DNA from: Acidobacteriota bacterium
GTDB lineage: Bacteria > Acidobacteriota > UBA6911 > RPQK01 > JADFOI01
Reading direction: 5' to 3'
NCBI GenBank assembly: GCA_022562935.1
Contig: JADFOI010000013.1
Location: 1-43,469 of the forward strand
Length of the DNA stretch: 43,469 nt
Shown here piece after piece: positions 25,414 to 33,869 of the stretch. The notes under the pieces are model-generated. The model was not told the origin of the DNA. It saw only the letters and a list, made by a program, of their open reading frames with translations, and ran no database searches. Every line of letters starts with the position of its first letter. Position 1 is the first letter of the stretch. Made by a program: the position numbers and the translations under genes.

Positions 25414-26103
25414 ATGACCCAAGCAAAGTCGAGCAGGCAACTGAACCACTACTCCGTGTTCAGCTTCACGGATTTCTTTTGGCAGCAGCCGTCCAAGCAG
25501 CAGCAAGCCTTCCTCAAACAGCTCAGCAAACAGATCCCTCAACTCGCTGAACAGGTCTTCCTCTATCACATCTTCCCTACTCGATCTGAAGGCGACCTGA
25601 TGATCTGGAGTGCCGTTCAAGTGGATGATCCTCAGAAACCGGCCAGCTTCTTTATCCAATTCTCCTCCACGACCGCCTCCTGGAGACAGTATCTCAAGCC
25701 ACTCACCACCTTGTGGGGATTCACGCGTCCCTCCGTTTACTCGACGGGAAAGTCCTCTCAGGAACTGGATCCGTTGGTGCCCGAACGCAGACCCTATCTT
25801 GTCCTTTATCCCTTTATCAAGACCTCCGAATGGTATTTGATGAGCAAGGAGACTCGACAGCAAATGATGAACGAGCACATCAAAGTGGGCCGCCAATATC
25901 CTGAAATCTCCCAGCTTCTTCTCTACTCAACCGGCCTTCAGGATCAGGAATTCGTGGTCGTGTACGAAACCGACGACCTGGCTCACTTCTCTGAGTTGGT
26001 CACCGTACTCCGCAGTACTGAAGGAAGAAAATATACCTTGCGCGATACGCCCATCTATACGGCCATCTACCGAGCCCAGGACGAGATCTTGTCCAGTTTT
26101 TAG
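25414..26103 (+). CDS. hemQ: Chlorite dismutase-family protein, probable coproheme decarboxylase HemQ/ChdC
   Basis: 229 aa. Two-half ferredoxin-like Cld fold: first half LNHYSVFSFTDFFW ... FLYHIFPTRSEGDLMIW, second half YLVLYPFIKTSEWYLMS (about 125-141), EHIKVGRQYPEISQLLLYS (about 152, with the His usually taken as proximal heme ligand), then TGLQDQEFVVVYETDDLAHF. The family comprises chlorite dismutases and HemQ. The TGLQDQEF-type text leans toward the Cld-like group. Because hemL follows and hemH is nearby, a role as coproheme decarboxylase, the last step of coproporphyrin-dependent heme b synthesis, is most likely. Its TAG stop overlaps the solo repeat end at 26102. Confidence 0.85.
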   Translation: MTQAKSSRQLNHYSVFSFTDFFWQQPSKQQQAFLKQLSKQIPQLAEQVFLYHIFPTRSEGDLMIWSAVQVDDPQKPASFFIQFSSTTASWRQYLKPLTTLWGFTRPSVYSTGKSSQELDPLVPERRPYLVLYPFIKTSEWYLMSKETRQQMMNEHIKVGRQYPEISQLLLYSTGLQDQEFVVVYETDDLAHFSELVTVLRSTEGRKYTLRDTPIYTAIYRAQDEILSSF

Positions 26104-26136
26104 TGTCTCGTCCCATCAATGCGATGACGTTTGTGG
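26102..26136. repeat. Solo 35-nt terminal-repeat-like sequence between hemQ and hemL
   Basis: AGTGTCTCGTCCCA... matches, over the same 35-nt length, the terminal repeats of the 270-bp element at 39950-40219 (first 14 bases and the ATGACGTTTG part conserved). It begins inside the hemQ stop codon and ends 27 bp before the hemL ATG. It may be a remnant of an excised or partial insertion. Confidence 0.7.
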
Positions 26137-26163
26137 CGGCGGGACAATCAGTGTAGGTCATCC

Positions 26164-27465
26164 ATGCGATTGAACCGATCCAGAAAGTTGATGGAACGGG
26201 CCAAGAGATTGATGCCTGCGGGCGTGAACAGCCCGGTGCGGGCCTTTCAAGCCGTAGGGGGGGACCCGGTCTGCATCGCCAAAGGAGAGGGCCCGATTCT
26301 AACCGACGTCGATGGGAACTCCTATATCGACTATGTGGGCTCATGGGGCCCGCTCATCCTCGGCCATTGCCACCCGGATGTGGTCCGGGCGGTGGAGAAA
26401 GCGGTCGGCCAGGGAATGAGTTTCGGTGCTCCCCACGAAGGAGAACTCCTTCTCGCTGAGGCCATTACCCAGGCCATGCCATGGATTGAGATGCTCCGTT
26501 TCGTCAACTCAGGAACCGAAGCAGGGATGAGCGCCATTCGCTTGTCCCGTGCTGCCACGGGGCGCAATAAAATTGTCAAATTTGAGGGCAACTATCATGG
26601 CCACGTAGACTATCTGCTGGTTAAGGCGGGCTCAGGCGTTGCCACCTTTGGGCTGCCCGACAGCTCAGGTGTTCCCGAGAAAATGGCCCAGGACACGATG
26701 GTGGTGCCATTTAACCACCTGGATGATATTGAGGGGTTGTTCCAGAAACACGGCCAGGACATCGCCGCAGTGATCGTTGAACCGGTGGCCGGCAACATGG
26801 GGGTGGTTCCTCCTGCCGAGGGTTTTCTGACGGGACTGCGTGAGGTGACTCAGCGCCACGATTCTCTCCTGATCTTCGACGAAGTCATGACCGGTTTCCG
26901 GGTATCTTCAAGCGGGGCAGCCGGTTTGTACGATGTGAAACCCGATCTGGTATGTCTTGGAAAAATCATCGGCGGTGGACTACCGGTGGGAGCCTACGGA
27001 GGCCGTCGAGAGTTGATGGAACAGGTGGCACCGCTGGGTCCCGTCTACCAGGCAGGAACGCTCTCAGGCAATCCGGTTACCATGGCGGCAGGGTTGGCAA
27101 CAGTGGAGAAACTGACCTCGGATCTCTACTCCGAACTGGAGAAAAAGAGCGAGGTGCTGGAACAGGGCATCATCGAGGCCGTGGATCGTTGTGGAATCGC
27201 CGGCCAGGTGAACCGGGTGGGCTCGATGCTGAGCCTCTTTTTTTGTGAGCAGCCTGTGAACGACTCACAAACCGCGTTCTCCACCGATCGTGCTTTATAC
27301 GCACGTCTCTTTCACGCCCTGCTTCGTCGGGGAATCTATCTACCCCCTTCAGCCCTGGAATCCTGGTTTGTCAGCGCAGTTCACAGCGAATCGGATATTG
27401 GGCGCACCCTTGAGGCATTTGTCCCTGCCCTGGAGGAAGCCCTTTCTAGGAACCTGTCCGAGTAA
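26164..27465 (+). CDS. hemL: Glutamate-1-semialdehyde 2,1-aminomutase HemL
   Basis: 433 aa, start ATG 26164. It converts glutamate-1-semialdehyde to 5-aminolevulinate with PLP, the entry of the C5 heme pathway. The motifs are MPAGVNSPVRAF (N-terminus), YIDYVGSWGPLILGH (about 56-70), NSGTEAGMSAIRL (about 122, phosphate-binding), KFEGNYHGHVD, FDEVMTGFRV (about 240, PLP-ring Asp), LGKIIGGGLPVGAYGG (about 268, catalytic Lys) and YQAGTLSGNP (about 297). No strong ribosome binding site is visible; the repeat at 26102 fills most of the 60-bp gap to hemQ. hemL directly follows hemQ, so both probably share a transcript. Confidence 0.95.
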   Translation: MRLNRSRKLMERAKRLMPAGVNSPVRAFQAVGGDPVCIAKGEGPILTDVDGNSYIDYVGSWGPLILGHCHPDVVRAVEKAVGQGMSFGAPHEGELLLAEAITQAMPWIEMLRFVNSGTEAGMSAIRLSRAATGRNKIVKFEGNYHGHVDYLLVKAGSGVATFGLPDSSGVPEKMAQDTMVVPFNHLDDIEGLFQKHGQDIAAVIVEPVAGNMGVVPPAEGFLTGLREVTQRHDSLLIFDEVMTGFRVSSSGAAGLYDVKPDLVCLGKIIGGGLPVGAYGGRRELMEQVAPLGPVYQAGTLSGNPVTMAAGLATVEKLTSDLYSELEKKSEVLEQGIIEAVDRCGIAGQVNRVGSMLSLFFCEQPVNDSQTAFSTDRALYARLFHALLRRGIYLPPSALESWFVSAVHSESDIGRTLEAFVPALEEALSRNLSE

Positions 27466-27469
27466 TAAG

Positions 27470-27958
27470 ATGGTGTCGATGTCTGTGACTCCAGATGAGT
27501 TTCGAAAGGTGATGGGCGAGTTCGCAACCGGTGTTACCATTGTCACCACCGCAAACAGCGAAGGAACCCCTTATGGCCTGACCGTCAACTCCTTTGCTTC
27601 CGTCTCCATGGATCCATTGCTGGTTGTGATCTGCCTGGATAATCAATTGAGTGGACTGACCGACTTCAAGGACAGTGGGAAATTCGGGGTGAATATTCTG
27701 GCAGAGGATCAGAAGGATCTATCCGATCACTTTGCCCAAGCAGGAACGGATCGTTCCGAAGGTCCCTACGTGACCGGGAAAACCGGAGTTCCCCTGCTGG
27801 AAGGAGTCCTGGCCAGAATGGAATGTGAGATCTCCACCCTGTATCCGGGAGGGGATCATCTCCTTGTCTTGGGTGAAGTCAAGCGAACGGAAATCCTCCA
27901 GCCTGAAAAAAAGCCTCTACTTTACTACCGTGGCAGTTACGTGCGAATCCAGCCGTAG
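27470..27958 (+). CDS. Flavin reductase-like, FMN-binding protein
   Basis: 162 aa from ATG 27470, four bases after the hemL stop; ATG 27479 is the alternative. The flavin reductase-like split-barrel fold is seen in FRKVMGEFATGVTIVTT (residues about 8-26), PYGLTVNSFASVSMDPLL (about 34-51, FMN-contacting), VNILAEDQKDLSDHFAQ (about 74-90) and LLVLGEVKRTEI near the end. Members reduce FMN for partner monooxygenases or act as nitrilotriacetate- or hydroxyphenylacetate-type reductases. No partner oxygenase is near. A role in heme handling is suggested only by its location behind hemL. Its last 22 bp overlap the end of the convergent amidohydrolase gene. Confidence 0.88.
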   Translation: MVSMSVTPDEFRKVMGEFATGVTIVTTANSEGTPYGLTVNSFASVSMDPLLVVICLDNQLSGLTDFKDSGKFGVNILAEDQKDLSDHFAQAGTDRSEGPYVTGKTGVPLLEGVLARMECEISTLYPGGDHLLVLGEVKRTEILQPEKKPLLYYRGSYVRIQP

Positions 27959-29685
27959 CGAGTATTGCTGGGGACCGCTCCTTTCGCCAAATACTCACTT
28001 TTCATCTTGGACAGATTGTCAGCGGCAAATCCGGGAAACTCCAACAGCGTTTTTAACTCATCGGGAATCCGGGAGGCGTAATCAGGAGGCACGGGTCGAT
28101 ACTCCCCCTGGGCTGTCACCGTACGGGTTGAGGAGAGTTGATAGAGGCGAGCCGAGTTCAGACCCAGAATCTTACGCTTGGCAGTCTCCGTCAGCTCGGG
28201 GTATCCATACCGCTCTCGCATTTCCCTGGGGATCTCAAACCGCCACAAGGCCTCGATCTGCCACTGGGGAGACCCATACCAGACCGAGTCTGAACCAAAG
28301 ACCACTCGGTCCTCCCCCAGGAACTTCAGGAGTTGACCCAGAATATGGGCGGCCACCGTGGGAAAGGTGATGACGGTAGAAGCCCAGGTTGTTCCGATCT
28401 CGCCATAGACATTGGGGAAATCCGCCACCAGTTGAGCAAACTCAGTCGTCCAGCTGATATCCGGAACCCCGCCACGCAATGCCCCGGACTCGATCTCCTG
28501 CAAAGACTCAAAGACGAAGAAGCGAGGCCGGATGCAGGAGTGATAGATAATGAAGTTGAGATTGGGCCAGTCGGTCGCCGCCTTGGGGATGTCACTGGGA
28601 TGTCCGATCTCCGGCGTGGCCTCCTCGTTGGGAGCCAGGCCCTTATGAACGCAGATATTCCCGATGCCCGGCTTGGTGTCCCTGAGCTTGGCCTGACTTT
28701 TGCTGATGATCTCGTAGGTGGGATAGGCCACCCGCTCATCGTCCATTCGCCACTGGCGCATCAGGCTGTCGGGGTCCTGGTCCACCTTGGCGGCAAAAGA
28801 AATAGTATAGCCCTTCCATGCGTCAGGTTTGTACTCATCGATCTGATACTGGACGAAGTCGGTGTTGCCGATGCCGGTGTAGAGCAAACCGTGGGCCAGT
28901 AGCCGGGTAGAACCGGCAATCTTGTTGACGAAGTCTCGAACCCCCATCGTCTGAGCAGCGGTCAGCATCTCGGCCGAGAAAGATTCCTCAAGGTTCTTGG
29001 GCGGACGTCTCCCTTCTCCCTCGATGGTTACCTGTGAGGCGGTAACGTTACTTAGAAGTCCCACCGTAACCTGGCTGTCCAGATAGACGTCTTTGATGAA
29101 CTGCACCAGGTGAAATGCCTCCGGACCAAGATCGACGCCGATCAAGGCCGGATTCCAGGGGGTCCAGGCGTCACCCAGCTCGTCGGGAAGGCCTTCAGGA
29201 TTAAAAGGATTGGCACTGAACCCCGGGGTTGTCCGACCCTGCGCCACCGCTCGCAGCGCCCCGCCATGGGCTCTGCTGTGCCTCACCATGTGGAGCTGGT
29301 CGTCAAAAACAAACAGGTTGGATGGGGCTCCACTGGCGGCGAAAGCCGAGGGTTCTGTCAGCTCCTCCTGCCGGACGTTAAAGAACTGCCCGAACACTTC
29401 ATTCATGGCCAGAAACGATGCAGCCATAGCCCCTGTGCTCACCAGAAACTGGCGCCGGGTGAGACCTAACTTCTTGCTGGAAAACTCGACCAGTTCCTGG
29501 ATCCTGGCCTCCACCCGCTTCTGGTTCACCGTTTGAGGCTCAGGCATGTATTCGCCATTGGATACGATACGGGTGGGAACCGGAGAAGCGTAGGTTTGGG
29601 CCTCGTCAGCTCTGGCACACTGAGCAAGTTGCTCGTCGCTCAGCCAGGCGTCCTCTTCACGGGAACCCTTTGTTCGCTTTAACAT
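27937..29685 (-). CDS. Tat-exported amidohydrolase family 2 (TIM-barrel) protein
   Basis: 582 aa from ATG 29685 (AGGGGGAAG four bases upstream). A longer frame to 29937 overlaps the ABC gene and is not needed. A twin-arginine signal lies unusually deep: LGLTRRQFLVSTGAMAASF at residues 73-91, preceded by a charged 72-residue extension. The TIM-barrel amidohydrolase 2 domain follows: DDQLHMVRHSRAHGG (about 130), LHMVR/WNPALIGVDLG, NLNFIIYHSCIRPR (His, about 385), VYGEIGTTWAS, and RVVFGSDSVWYG (metal Asp, about 472). Members are decarboxylases or hydrolases. It is the last gene behind ctaA-ctaB-ABC, 64 bp after the ATPase stop, which may be chance. Confidence 0.85.
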   Translation of the reverse strand: MLKRTKGSREEDAWLSDEQLAQCARADEAQTYASPVPTRIVSNGEYMPEPQTVNQKRVEARIQELVEFSSKKLGLTRRQFLVSTGAMAASFLAMNEVFGQFFNVRQEELTEPSAFAASGAPSNLFVFDDQLHMVRHSRAHGGALRAVAQGRTTPGFSANPFNPEGLPDELGDAWTPWNPALIGVDLGPEAFHLVQFIKDVYLDSQVTVGLLSNVTASQVTIEGEGRRPPKNLEESFSAEMLTAAQTMGVRDFVNKIAGSTRLLAHGLLYTGIGNTDFVQYQIDEYKPDAWKGYTISFAAKVDQDPDSLMRQWRMDDERVAYPTYEIISKSQAKLRDTKPGIGNICVHKGLAPNEEATPEIGHPSDIPKAATDWPNLNFIIYHSCIRPRFFVFESLQEIESGALRGGVPDISWTTEFAQLVADFPNVYGEIGTTWASTVITFPTVAAHILGQLLKFLGEDRVVFGSDSVWYGSPQWQIEALWRFEIPREMRERYGYPELTETAKRKILGLNSARLYQLSSTRTVTAQGEYRPVPPDYASRIPDELKTLLEFPGFAADNLSKMKSEYLAKGAVPSNTRYGWIRT

Positions 29686-29749
29686 GACTTCCCCCTCTTT
29701 GGACCTGGTTATATCAGACGCCGGGCTAGGATCACAGGAGATTGATGAT

Positions 29750-30724
29750 TCAAGATTCTCTCTCCTGACCCTCCTCAAAGTGATGCCCGGTTTCGTGAAC
29801 AAAAACATCTTCCAGGGTCGGTCTCCCGACCGTGAGCGCTTCGATCTGGTCGGAATAGCTTTCCATGAGTTTTGACGCCAGTTCATACCCTCTATGGTTT
29901 TCAACCCTAACCGTCCCATCGACCACTTTGGCCTCACAGGAAAACCGGTTCCTGATCAAATCACCCAGACCCTCGGGGTCAGGAGTACGTATTACAATCA
30001 CATCCCCACCCACCTTTTCTTTCAGAGCCTTCGGGCTGCCACTGGCCACCACCTCGCCTTTGCTTAGAATCACCAGGTGATCACACTGCTCGGTTTCCTC
30101 CATCAGGTGAGTGGTGAAGAGTATGGTGATCCCCTCTTCATCACGCAAATCCCTCAAGTATCTCCAAAAGTCGAGTCGAGCTCCTGGATCCAATCCCTGA
30201 GTCGGTTCATCCAACATCAGAATTTGAGGACGATGGAGAAGGCACTTTGTCAGCTCTACACGGCGACGCAGACCTCCGGAAAGCGTCCGGACCCGATCCT
30301 TGCTCCGCTGCTCCAATCCGAAACGGACCATCAAGTGCTCCACACGCTCCTTCAACTCTGCGCCCCAGAGTCCATAAAGACGACCCTGGTGGAGGAGGTT
30401 TTCCTGGCTGGTCAATTCCAGGTCCAGGCTATTGGATTGAAAAACAACCCCAATCAGGCGGCGGACCTCATGGGGATCTGTCTTCACATCCACTCCCATC
30501 ACTATCACTTCTCCCTGTTGAGGCACGAGAAGTGTGCAAAGGATACGAAACAAGGTCGTCTTGCCTCCACCATTGGGTCCCAAAAGCCCGAAGATCTGTT
30601 TTCTTTCAACGGAGAGAGCGACATCTTTAAGTGCCTGGTGCTGCCCGTAGCGGAAACTCACATTCGCTACCTGAACAACAGGACCAGTCGCTGAGGAGGA
30701 TAAGGGTGGACTCTGATCAGCCAT
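29750..30724 (-). CDS. ABC transporter ATP-binding protein (permease not present)
   Basis: 324 aa from ATG 30724; TTG 30733 is less likely. Complete ATPase: Walker A LLGPNGGGKTTLFR (about 46), Q-loop VVFQSNSLDLELT, signature LSGGLRRRVELTKCL, Walker B ILMLDEPTQGLDPGARL (about 168), H-loop TTHLMEETEQ (about 205). The C-terminal 80 residues resemble DrrA/NatA-type ATPases (PTLEDVFVHETG). Its start overlaps the ctaB stop by 8 bp (translational coupling). In many bacteria a similar ATPase and permease lie beside ctaB in oxidase assembly loci. Here the next gene is an amidohydrolase, so the permease must be elsewhere or lost. Confidence 0.9.
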   Translation of the reverse strand: MADQSPPLSSSATGPVVQVANVSFRYGQHQALKDVALSVERKQIFGLLGPNGGGKTTLFRILCTLLVPQQGEVIVMGVDVKTDPHEVRRLIGVVFQSNSLDLELTSQENLLHQGRLYGLWGAELKERVEHLMVRFGLEQRSKDRVRTLSGGLRRRVELTKCLLHRPQILMLDEPTQGLDPGARLDFWRYLRDLRDEEGITILFTTHLMEETEQCDHLVILSKGEVVASGSPKALKEKVGGDVIVIRTPDPEGLGDLIRNRFSCEAKVVDGTVRVENHRGYELASKLMESYSDQIEALTVGRPTLEDVFVHETGHHFEEGQERES

Positions 30725-31610
30725 TCTTATCAATGACCATGAGAAACAGAAGGAGAGGAAGGTAGACCACCGAGGCCATCAGAACATGGCGTGCCGCGGT
30801 CGTCGTCCGAGAAACGGCCGCCTCAAACCCAAACCACAGCAATACTGAACCCAACACAAGAGCTCCTACAAGATAAAGTGTTCCCGTCAAACCCGACGTC
30901 ACCGGGACAACACTCAATCCAAACAAGATCACCGTGAAGATCAGGATGCGCCGTCCTGTTCTTCTGCCGTCCGGATCCATTGAAGACAACATGGCGAAGC
31001 CAGCGCGCTTGTAATCCTCTCTGTACAACCAGGAGATCGCCAGAAAATGAGGAAACTGCCAGACAAAGAGTATCGCGAAAAGCAGTAAGGCATGGGAATC
31101 AAGAGACCCTTTTGCTGCTGCCCAACCGATTAAAGGAGGGATGGCTCCCGGAATCGCACCGATGGTCGTGCAAATCGGGGTCTTCATTTTCAATGGGGTG
31201 TAAACCAACAAGTAAACAGCCAAAGTCACACATCCCAGAAAGGCAGCCAAAAGATTGGTCAACAGGGCTAAATAGAAGCTGCCGACCACGATCAGGATGC
31301 TGCCAGCGATGACGGCATCACTTTCGCTTAATCGACCCGAGGGTAAGGGACGCGAACAGGTTCGCCGCATTCTGCCGTCTGCTTCACGCTCAATAAATTC
31401 ATTGAGGACAGCCGCACCTCCACTCAAGAGAGTGGTGCCAACCAGGGTGTGAAACAGGAGGAGGAGATCCAGTCTGCCCGAAGAGGCCAGATAGAAGCCA
31501 ACTGCTGAGGTCAGAATCACCGAACGTGTGACCCGTGGCTTGGTGAGCTCAAAAAAGGCTGCCAGCTTCCAGAAGAAAGGGCGATCTAGGGTAGTAGAGT
31601 CCATTTTCAT
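30717..31610 (-). CDS. ctaB: Protoheme IX farnesyltransferase (heme O synthase) CtaB
   Basis: 297 aa, ATG 31610 overlapping the ctaA stop as ATGA. It farnesylates heme b to heme o in the membrane. UbiA-type prenyltransferase features: first metal/diphosphate motif NEFIEREADGRMRRTCSRPL (about 65-84), and the second acidic loop YREDYKRAGFAMLSSMDPDG (about 196-215). The remaining sequence is seven to nine hydrophobic helices. It follows ctaA and precedes the ABC ATPase, all coupled, so heme a synthesis is organised as one transcript. It implies a terminal oxidase with heme o or a, none of whose subunits are in the window. Confidence 0.94.
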   Translation of the reverse strand: MKMDSTTLDRPFFWKLAAFFELTKPRVTRSVILTSAVGFYLASSGRLDLLLLFHTLVGTTLLSGGAAVLNEFIEREADGRMRRTCSRPLPSGRLSESDAVIAGSILIVVGSFYLALLTNLLAAFLGCVTLAVYLLVYTPLKMKTPICTTIGAIPGAIPPLIGWAAAKGSLDSHALLLFAILFVWQFPHFLAISWLYREDYKRAGFAMLSSMDPDGRRTGRRILIFTVILFGLSVVPVTSGLTGTLYLVGALVLGSVLLWFGFEAAVSRTTTAARHVLMASVVYLPLLLFLMVIDKNG

Positions 31611-32575
31611 ACGGTTTGTCCAGCCAAGGTGGGCTCGGGCACTGGTCCCCGGTCTCTCAGTGCCACGTTATGCAGGAGTCTTAGGGTTACCACAAGACTG
31701 GTGACCAGGAGAAGCACACCGACGGTCAGGTGGGAAGTGGTGATCCATACTCCTGATACGCTCGGCTGTACCTGGGTGGCCGGATCGATCCGAACCAGAT
31801 ACGCTCCCCATCCCAGCAACAGTTGGACAAAGAGCAAGAATAGCTGCAGGTACACCAACCGAAGGATACTCCGATCATGGATTCGTTTGGTGAAGACTCG
31901 CGCCACAAAAAGAATCAAACCCGTTGCCGCCAGGGCTCCCACCAGATGTGCGACCAGAGCCGAAGTCACTAGAACCGCTCCCTTGGTGCCATTGACGGTG
32001 CCTGAATGGCGAACGGTAGCGCCCAGTACATGCTGGAAGTAAAGAGCCATCGTCGTCAAGATGGCCAACTTCAGCTCCCGGTCAGCACCCTTCTTTACCT
32101 TACGCCATCCGTCCCTAAATGAGCGAGACAGATGCACCCAATCGGGTGAGGTGACCACAGCAAGCGTGACCACCATACAGAAAAAGAGAGGAGCGAGGGA
32201 GGCATGCAGAACGGAGATGGGTGTGGGAAGAAAGAAAAGAACCGTCACTCCTCCCAGGACTCCCTGAGTGATCACTGCCCCCAGGGCAACCAAACCCAGA
32301 GTCCGCACCCATGGGTAAGAGGGGACCTTCCACAGCCAGATGTTGAGGACGATGGTTAAAAGACCGACCGTCGTGGCCACCATCCGATGCCCATGTTCGT
32401 AGAAGACACCACCCACCATTTCGGGCATCCATTGTCCGTGGGAAAGTGGCCAGTCGGGCACGGACAGGCCCGCATCATTGCTGGTGACCAACGCGCCTGC
32501 AATCAACAACAGAAAAGTCGCACCGGCGGTAGCCAGCGCAAAGTAGTGAAGACCCTTGTGATATTGGCTGTCCAT
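31607..32575 (-). CDS. ctaA: Heme A synthase CtaA
   Basis: 322 aa, ATG 32575 with GGGAG eight bases upstream. It oxidises the methyl of heme o to the formyl of heme a. Eight predicted helices in two four-helix halves. Heme-ligand histidines in the expected places: FYEHGHRMVATTVG (about 58-71), ISVLHASLAPLF (about 119-130), ALVAHLVGALAATG (about 205) and WITTSHLTVGVL (about 277). The conserved LSVPDWPLSHGQWMP is near 37. First gene of the ctaA-ctaB-ATPase group; its upstream gap is full of palindromic repeats. Confidence 0.93.
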   Translation of the reverse strand: MDSQYHKGLHYFALATAGATFLLLIAGALVTSNDAGLSVPDWPLSHGQWMPEMVGGVFYEHGHRMVATTVGLLTIVLNIWLWKVPSYPWVRTLGLVALGAVITQGVLGGVTVLFFLPTPISVLHASLAPLFFCMVVTLAVVTSPDWVHLSRSFRDGWRKVKKGADRELKLAILTTMALYFQHVLGATVRHSGTVNGTKGAVLVTSALVAHLVGALAATGLILFVARVFTKRIHDRSILRLVYLQLFLLFVQLLLGWGAYLVRIDPATQVQPSVSGVWITTSHLTVGVLLLVTSLVVTLRLLHNVALRDRGPVPEPTLAGQTV

Positions 32576-33073
32576 TTATGATTCTCCCATGAGGGACCGC
32601 TTATTTTACCAACTCGGCTGGTCTTGTCCACTCGGGGAGAAATTGGGGGACAGTCCCCGAATTCGGAGAATTCTTGGGACTGTCCCCAATTTCCCCACGG
32701 CTCTGACTGCTCCTGGTAGCTCTGTCGGAGCCGCAGGCTTTAGCCTGCGGGCCACGAGGGCGCACGGCTACACAAGAAACCTGGGTCAGCCGACTTTTGC
32801 GACACCCTCTTTAGCCTGCGGGCCATCACAACCCTATCCAGCTCGGGCCTGGCCCGTGGGCTGAACGGACGCGTCCGAAGCCCACGGCTCTGACTGCTTC
32901 TTGACCAGTTTCGATGGATCATCCAGGGGGTGGGAATAAACGAGAAGGGCGCTCTGGACTACTTCAGAGAGGCTGGACAGTATTCACAACGCCCTTCTCC
33001 CCGTTACGTTCCAGGACTGATGGCGGGACATCCTGGAAGTATCTCGGGTACGATAGCAAATCCTTCCGACATT
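32576..33073. repeat. Palindrome cluster upstream of ctaA
   Basis: A 500-bp gap with no gene. 32637-32696: inverted repeat around GGGGACAGTCCCC (arms about 27 nt, loop about 3 nt plus GGA). 32695-32712 and 32881-32898: an 18-bp direct repeat CCCACGGCTCTGACTGCT. About 32728-32754 and 32809-32825: CTTTAGCCTGCGGGCCA twice, the first also paired with CCGCAGGC. 32769-32804: the 36-bp sequence shared with 10080-10115. 32854-32887: hairpin CCGTGGGCT/AGCCCACGG enclosing the palindrome GGACGCGTCC. 32942-32951/32990-32999: GAGAAGGGCG/CGCCCTTCTC. The mosaic looks like nested insertion of several small palindromic repeats. Confidence 0.8.
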
Positions 33074-33853
33074 TTACCTGCGCTTCCATTGCGCCCGTCT
33101 TTTCTCCAGAAAGCTGGAAATTCCTTCTTTGAAATCCTCAGTGGTTCGAATCAAGGTATTCAACTGGAGGGCCGCGATGAGCCCCTTCTCCAGGCTCAAG
33201 CCCGGTAGATCTTTCATGAGCTCCTTGGTCAACCGTACCGCAGTGGGGCTATTTTGGGCAATCTCCCGGGCTATCTCTCGGGCCTTCTCCAGCAGAGACT
33301 CCCTGGCCACGACATGATTGACCAGGCCAATCTCCTGAGCCTCTTGAGCCGAAAAGACGCGGCCAGTCAACAACAACTCCCGGGCCTTTTTCTCCCCGCA
33401 AATCCGCACCAGGAAAACAGCGACCAGAGCAGGGACAAAGCCGACCCTGACCTCCGGATATCCGAAAACGGCATCTTCGGCTGCCAGGACGATATCGCAG
33501 ACACTTGCCAGTCCACAGCCTCCCCCCATAGCCGGCCCGTTCACGGCAGCGATGACCGGCTTGGGAAACTCATAGATTCTGCGAAAGAAATTCATCAGAT
33601 TTTTAGAGTCCTGGCGGGCTTGCTCAACGGATTGAGCCGCTATCTCTCGAAGAACCTTGAGATCGACCCCTCCGCAAAAAGCCGTCCCTTCTCCGGTGAC
33701 AATGACGGCAGCCACATCATCGCGCTCCTGCACTTGATCCAAGGCGGTGTGGAAATGAGTCACCAATTCCGGGGAAAGCGCATTGCGCACCTGGGGGCGG
33801 TTCAGGGTGATGCAAGCTGAGGGAGGAGCGAAATCCAGCTTAACCTGATCCAT
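33074..33853 (-). CDS. Enoyl-CoA hydratase/isomerase-family protein, methylglutaconyl-CoA hydratase-like
   Basis: 259 aa from ATG 33853; the longer frame to 33925 overlaps the carboxylase gene. Crotonase fold: CITLNRPQVRNALSPEL (N-terminus), GTAFCGGVDLKVL (oxyanion-hole loop, about 56), NGPAMGGGCGLASVCD (about 105), then FGYPEVRVGFVPA (about 129). The first of the two classic Glu is Gly here and the second (PEVRVG) is kept, as in methylglutaconyl-CoA hydratase (LiuC/AUH) proteins. It starts 16 bp after the carboxylase beta stop, so the pair probably acts in leucine or isoprenoid-type breakdown. 3-Hydroxyacyl intermediate processing is inference. Confidence 0.87.
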   Translation of the reverse strand: MDQVKLDFAPPSACITLNRPQVRNALSPELVTHFHTALDQVQERDDVAAVIVTGEGTAFCGGVDLKVLREIAAQSVEQARQDSKNLMNFFRRIYEFPKPVIAAVNGPAMGGGCGLASVCDIVLAAEDAVFGYPEVRVGFVPALVAVFLVRICGEKKARELLLTGRVFSAQEAQEIGLVNHVVARESLLEKAREIAREIAQNSPTAVRLTKELMKDLPGLSLEKGLIAALQLNTLIRTTEDFKEGISSFLEKRRAQWKRR

Positions 33854-33869
33854 TTTTCTTTCTCTCGGG

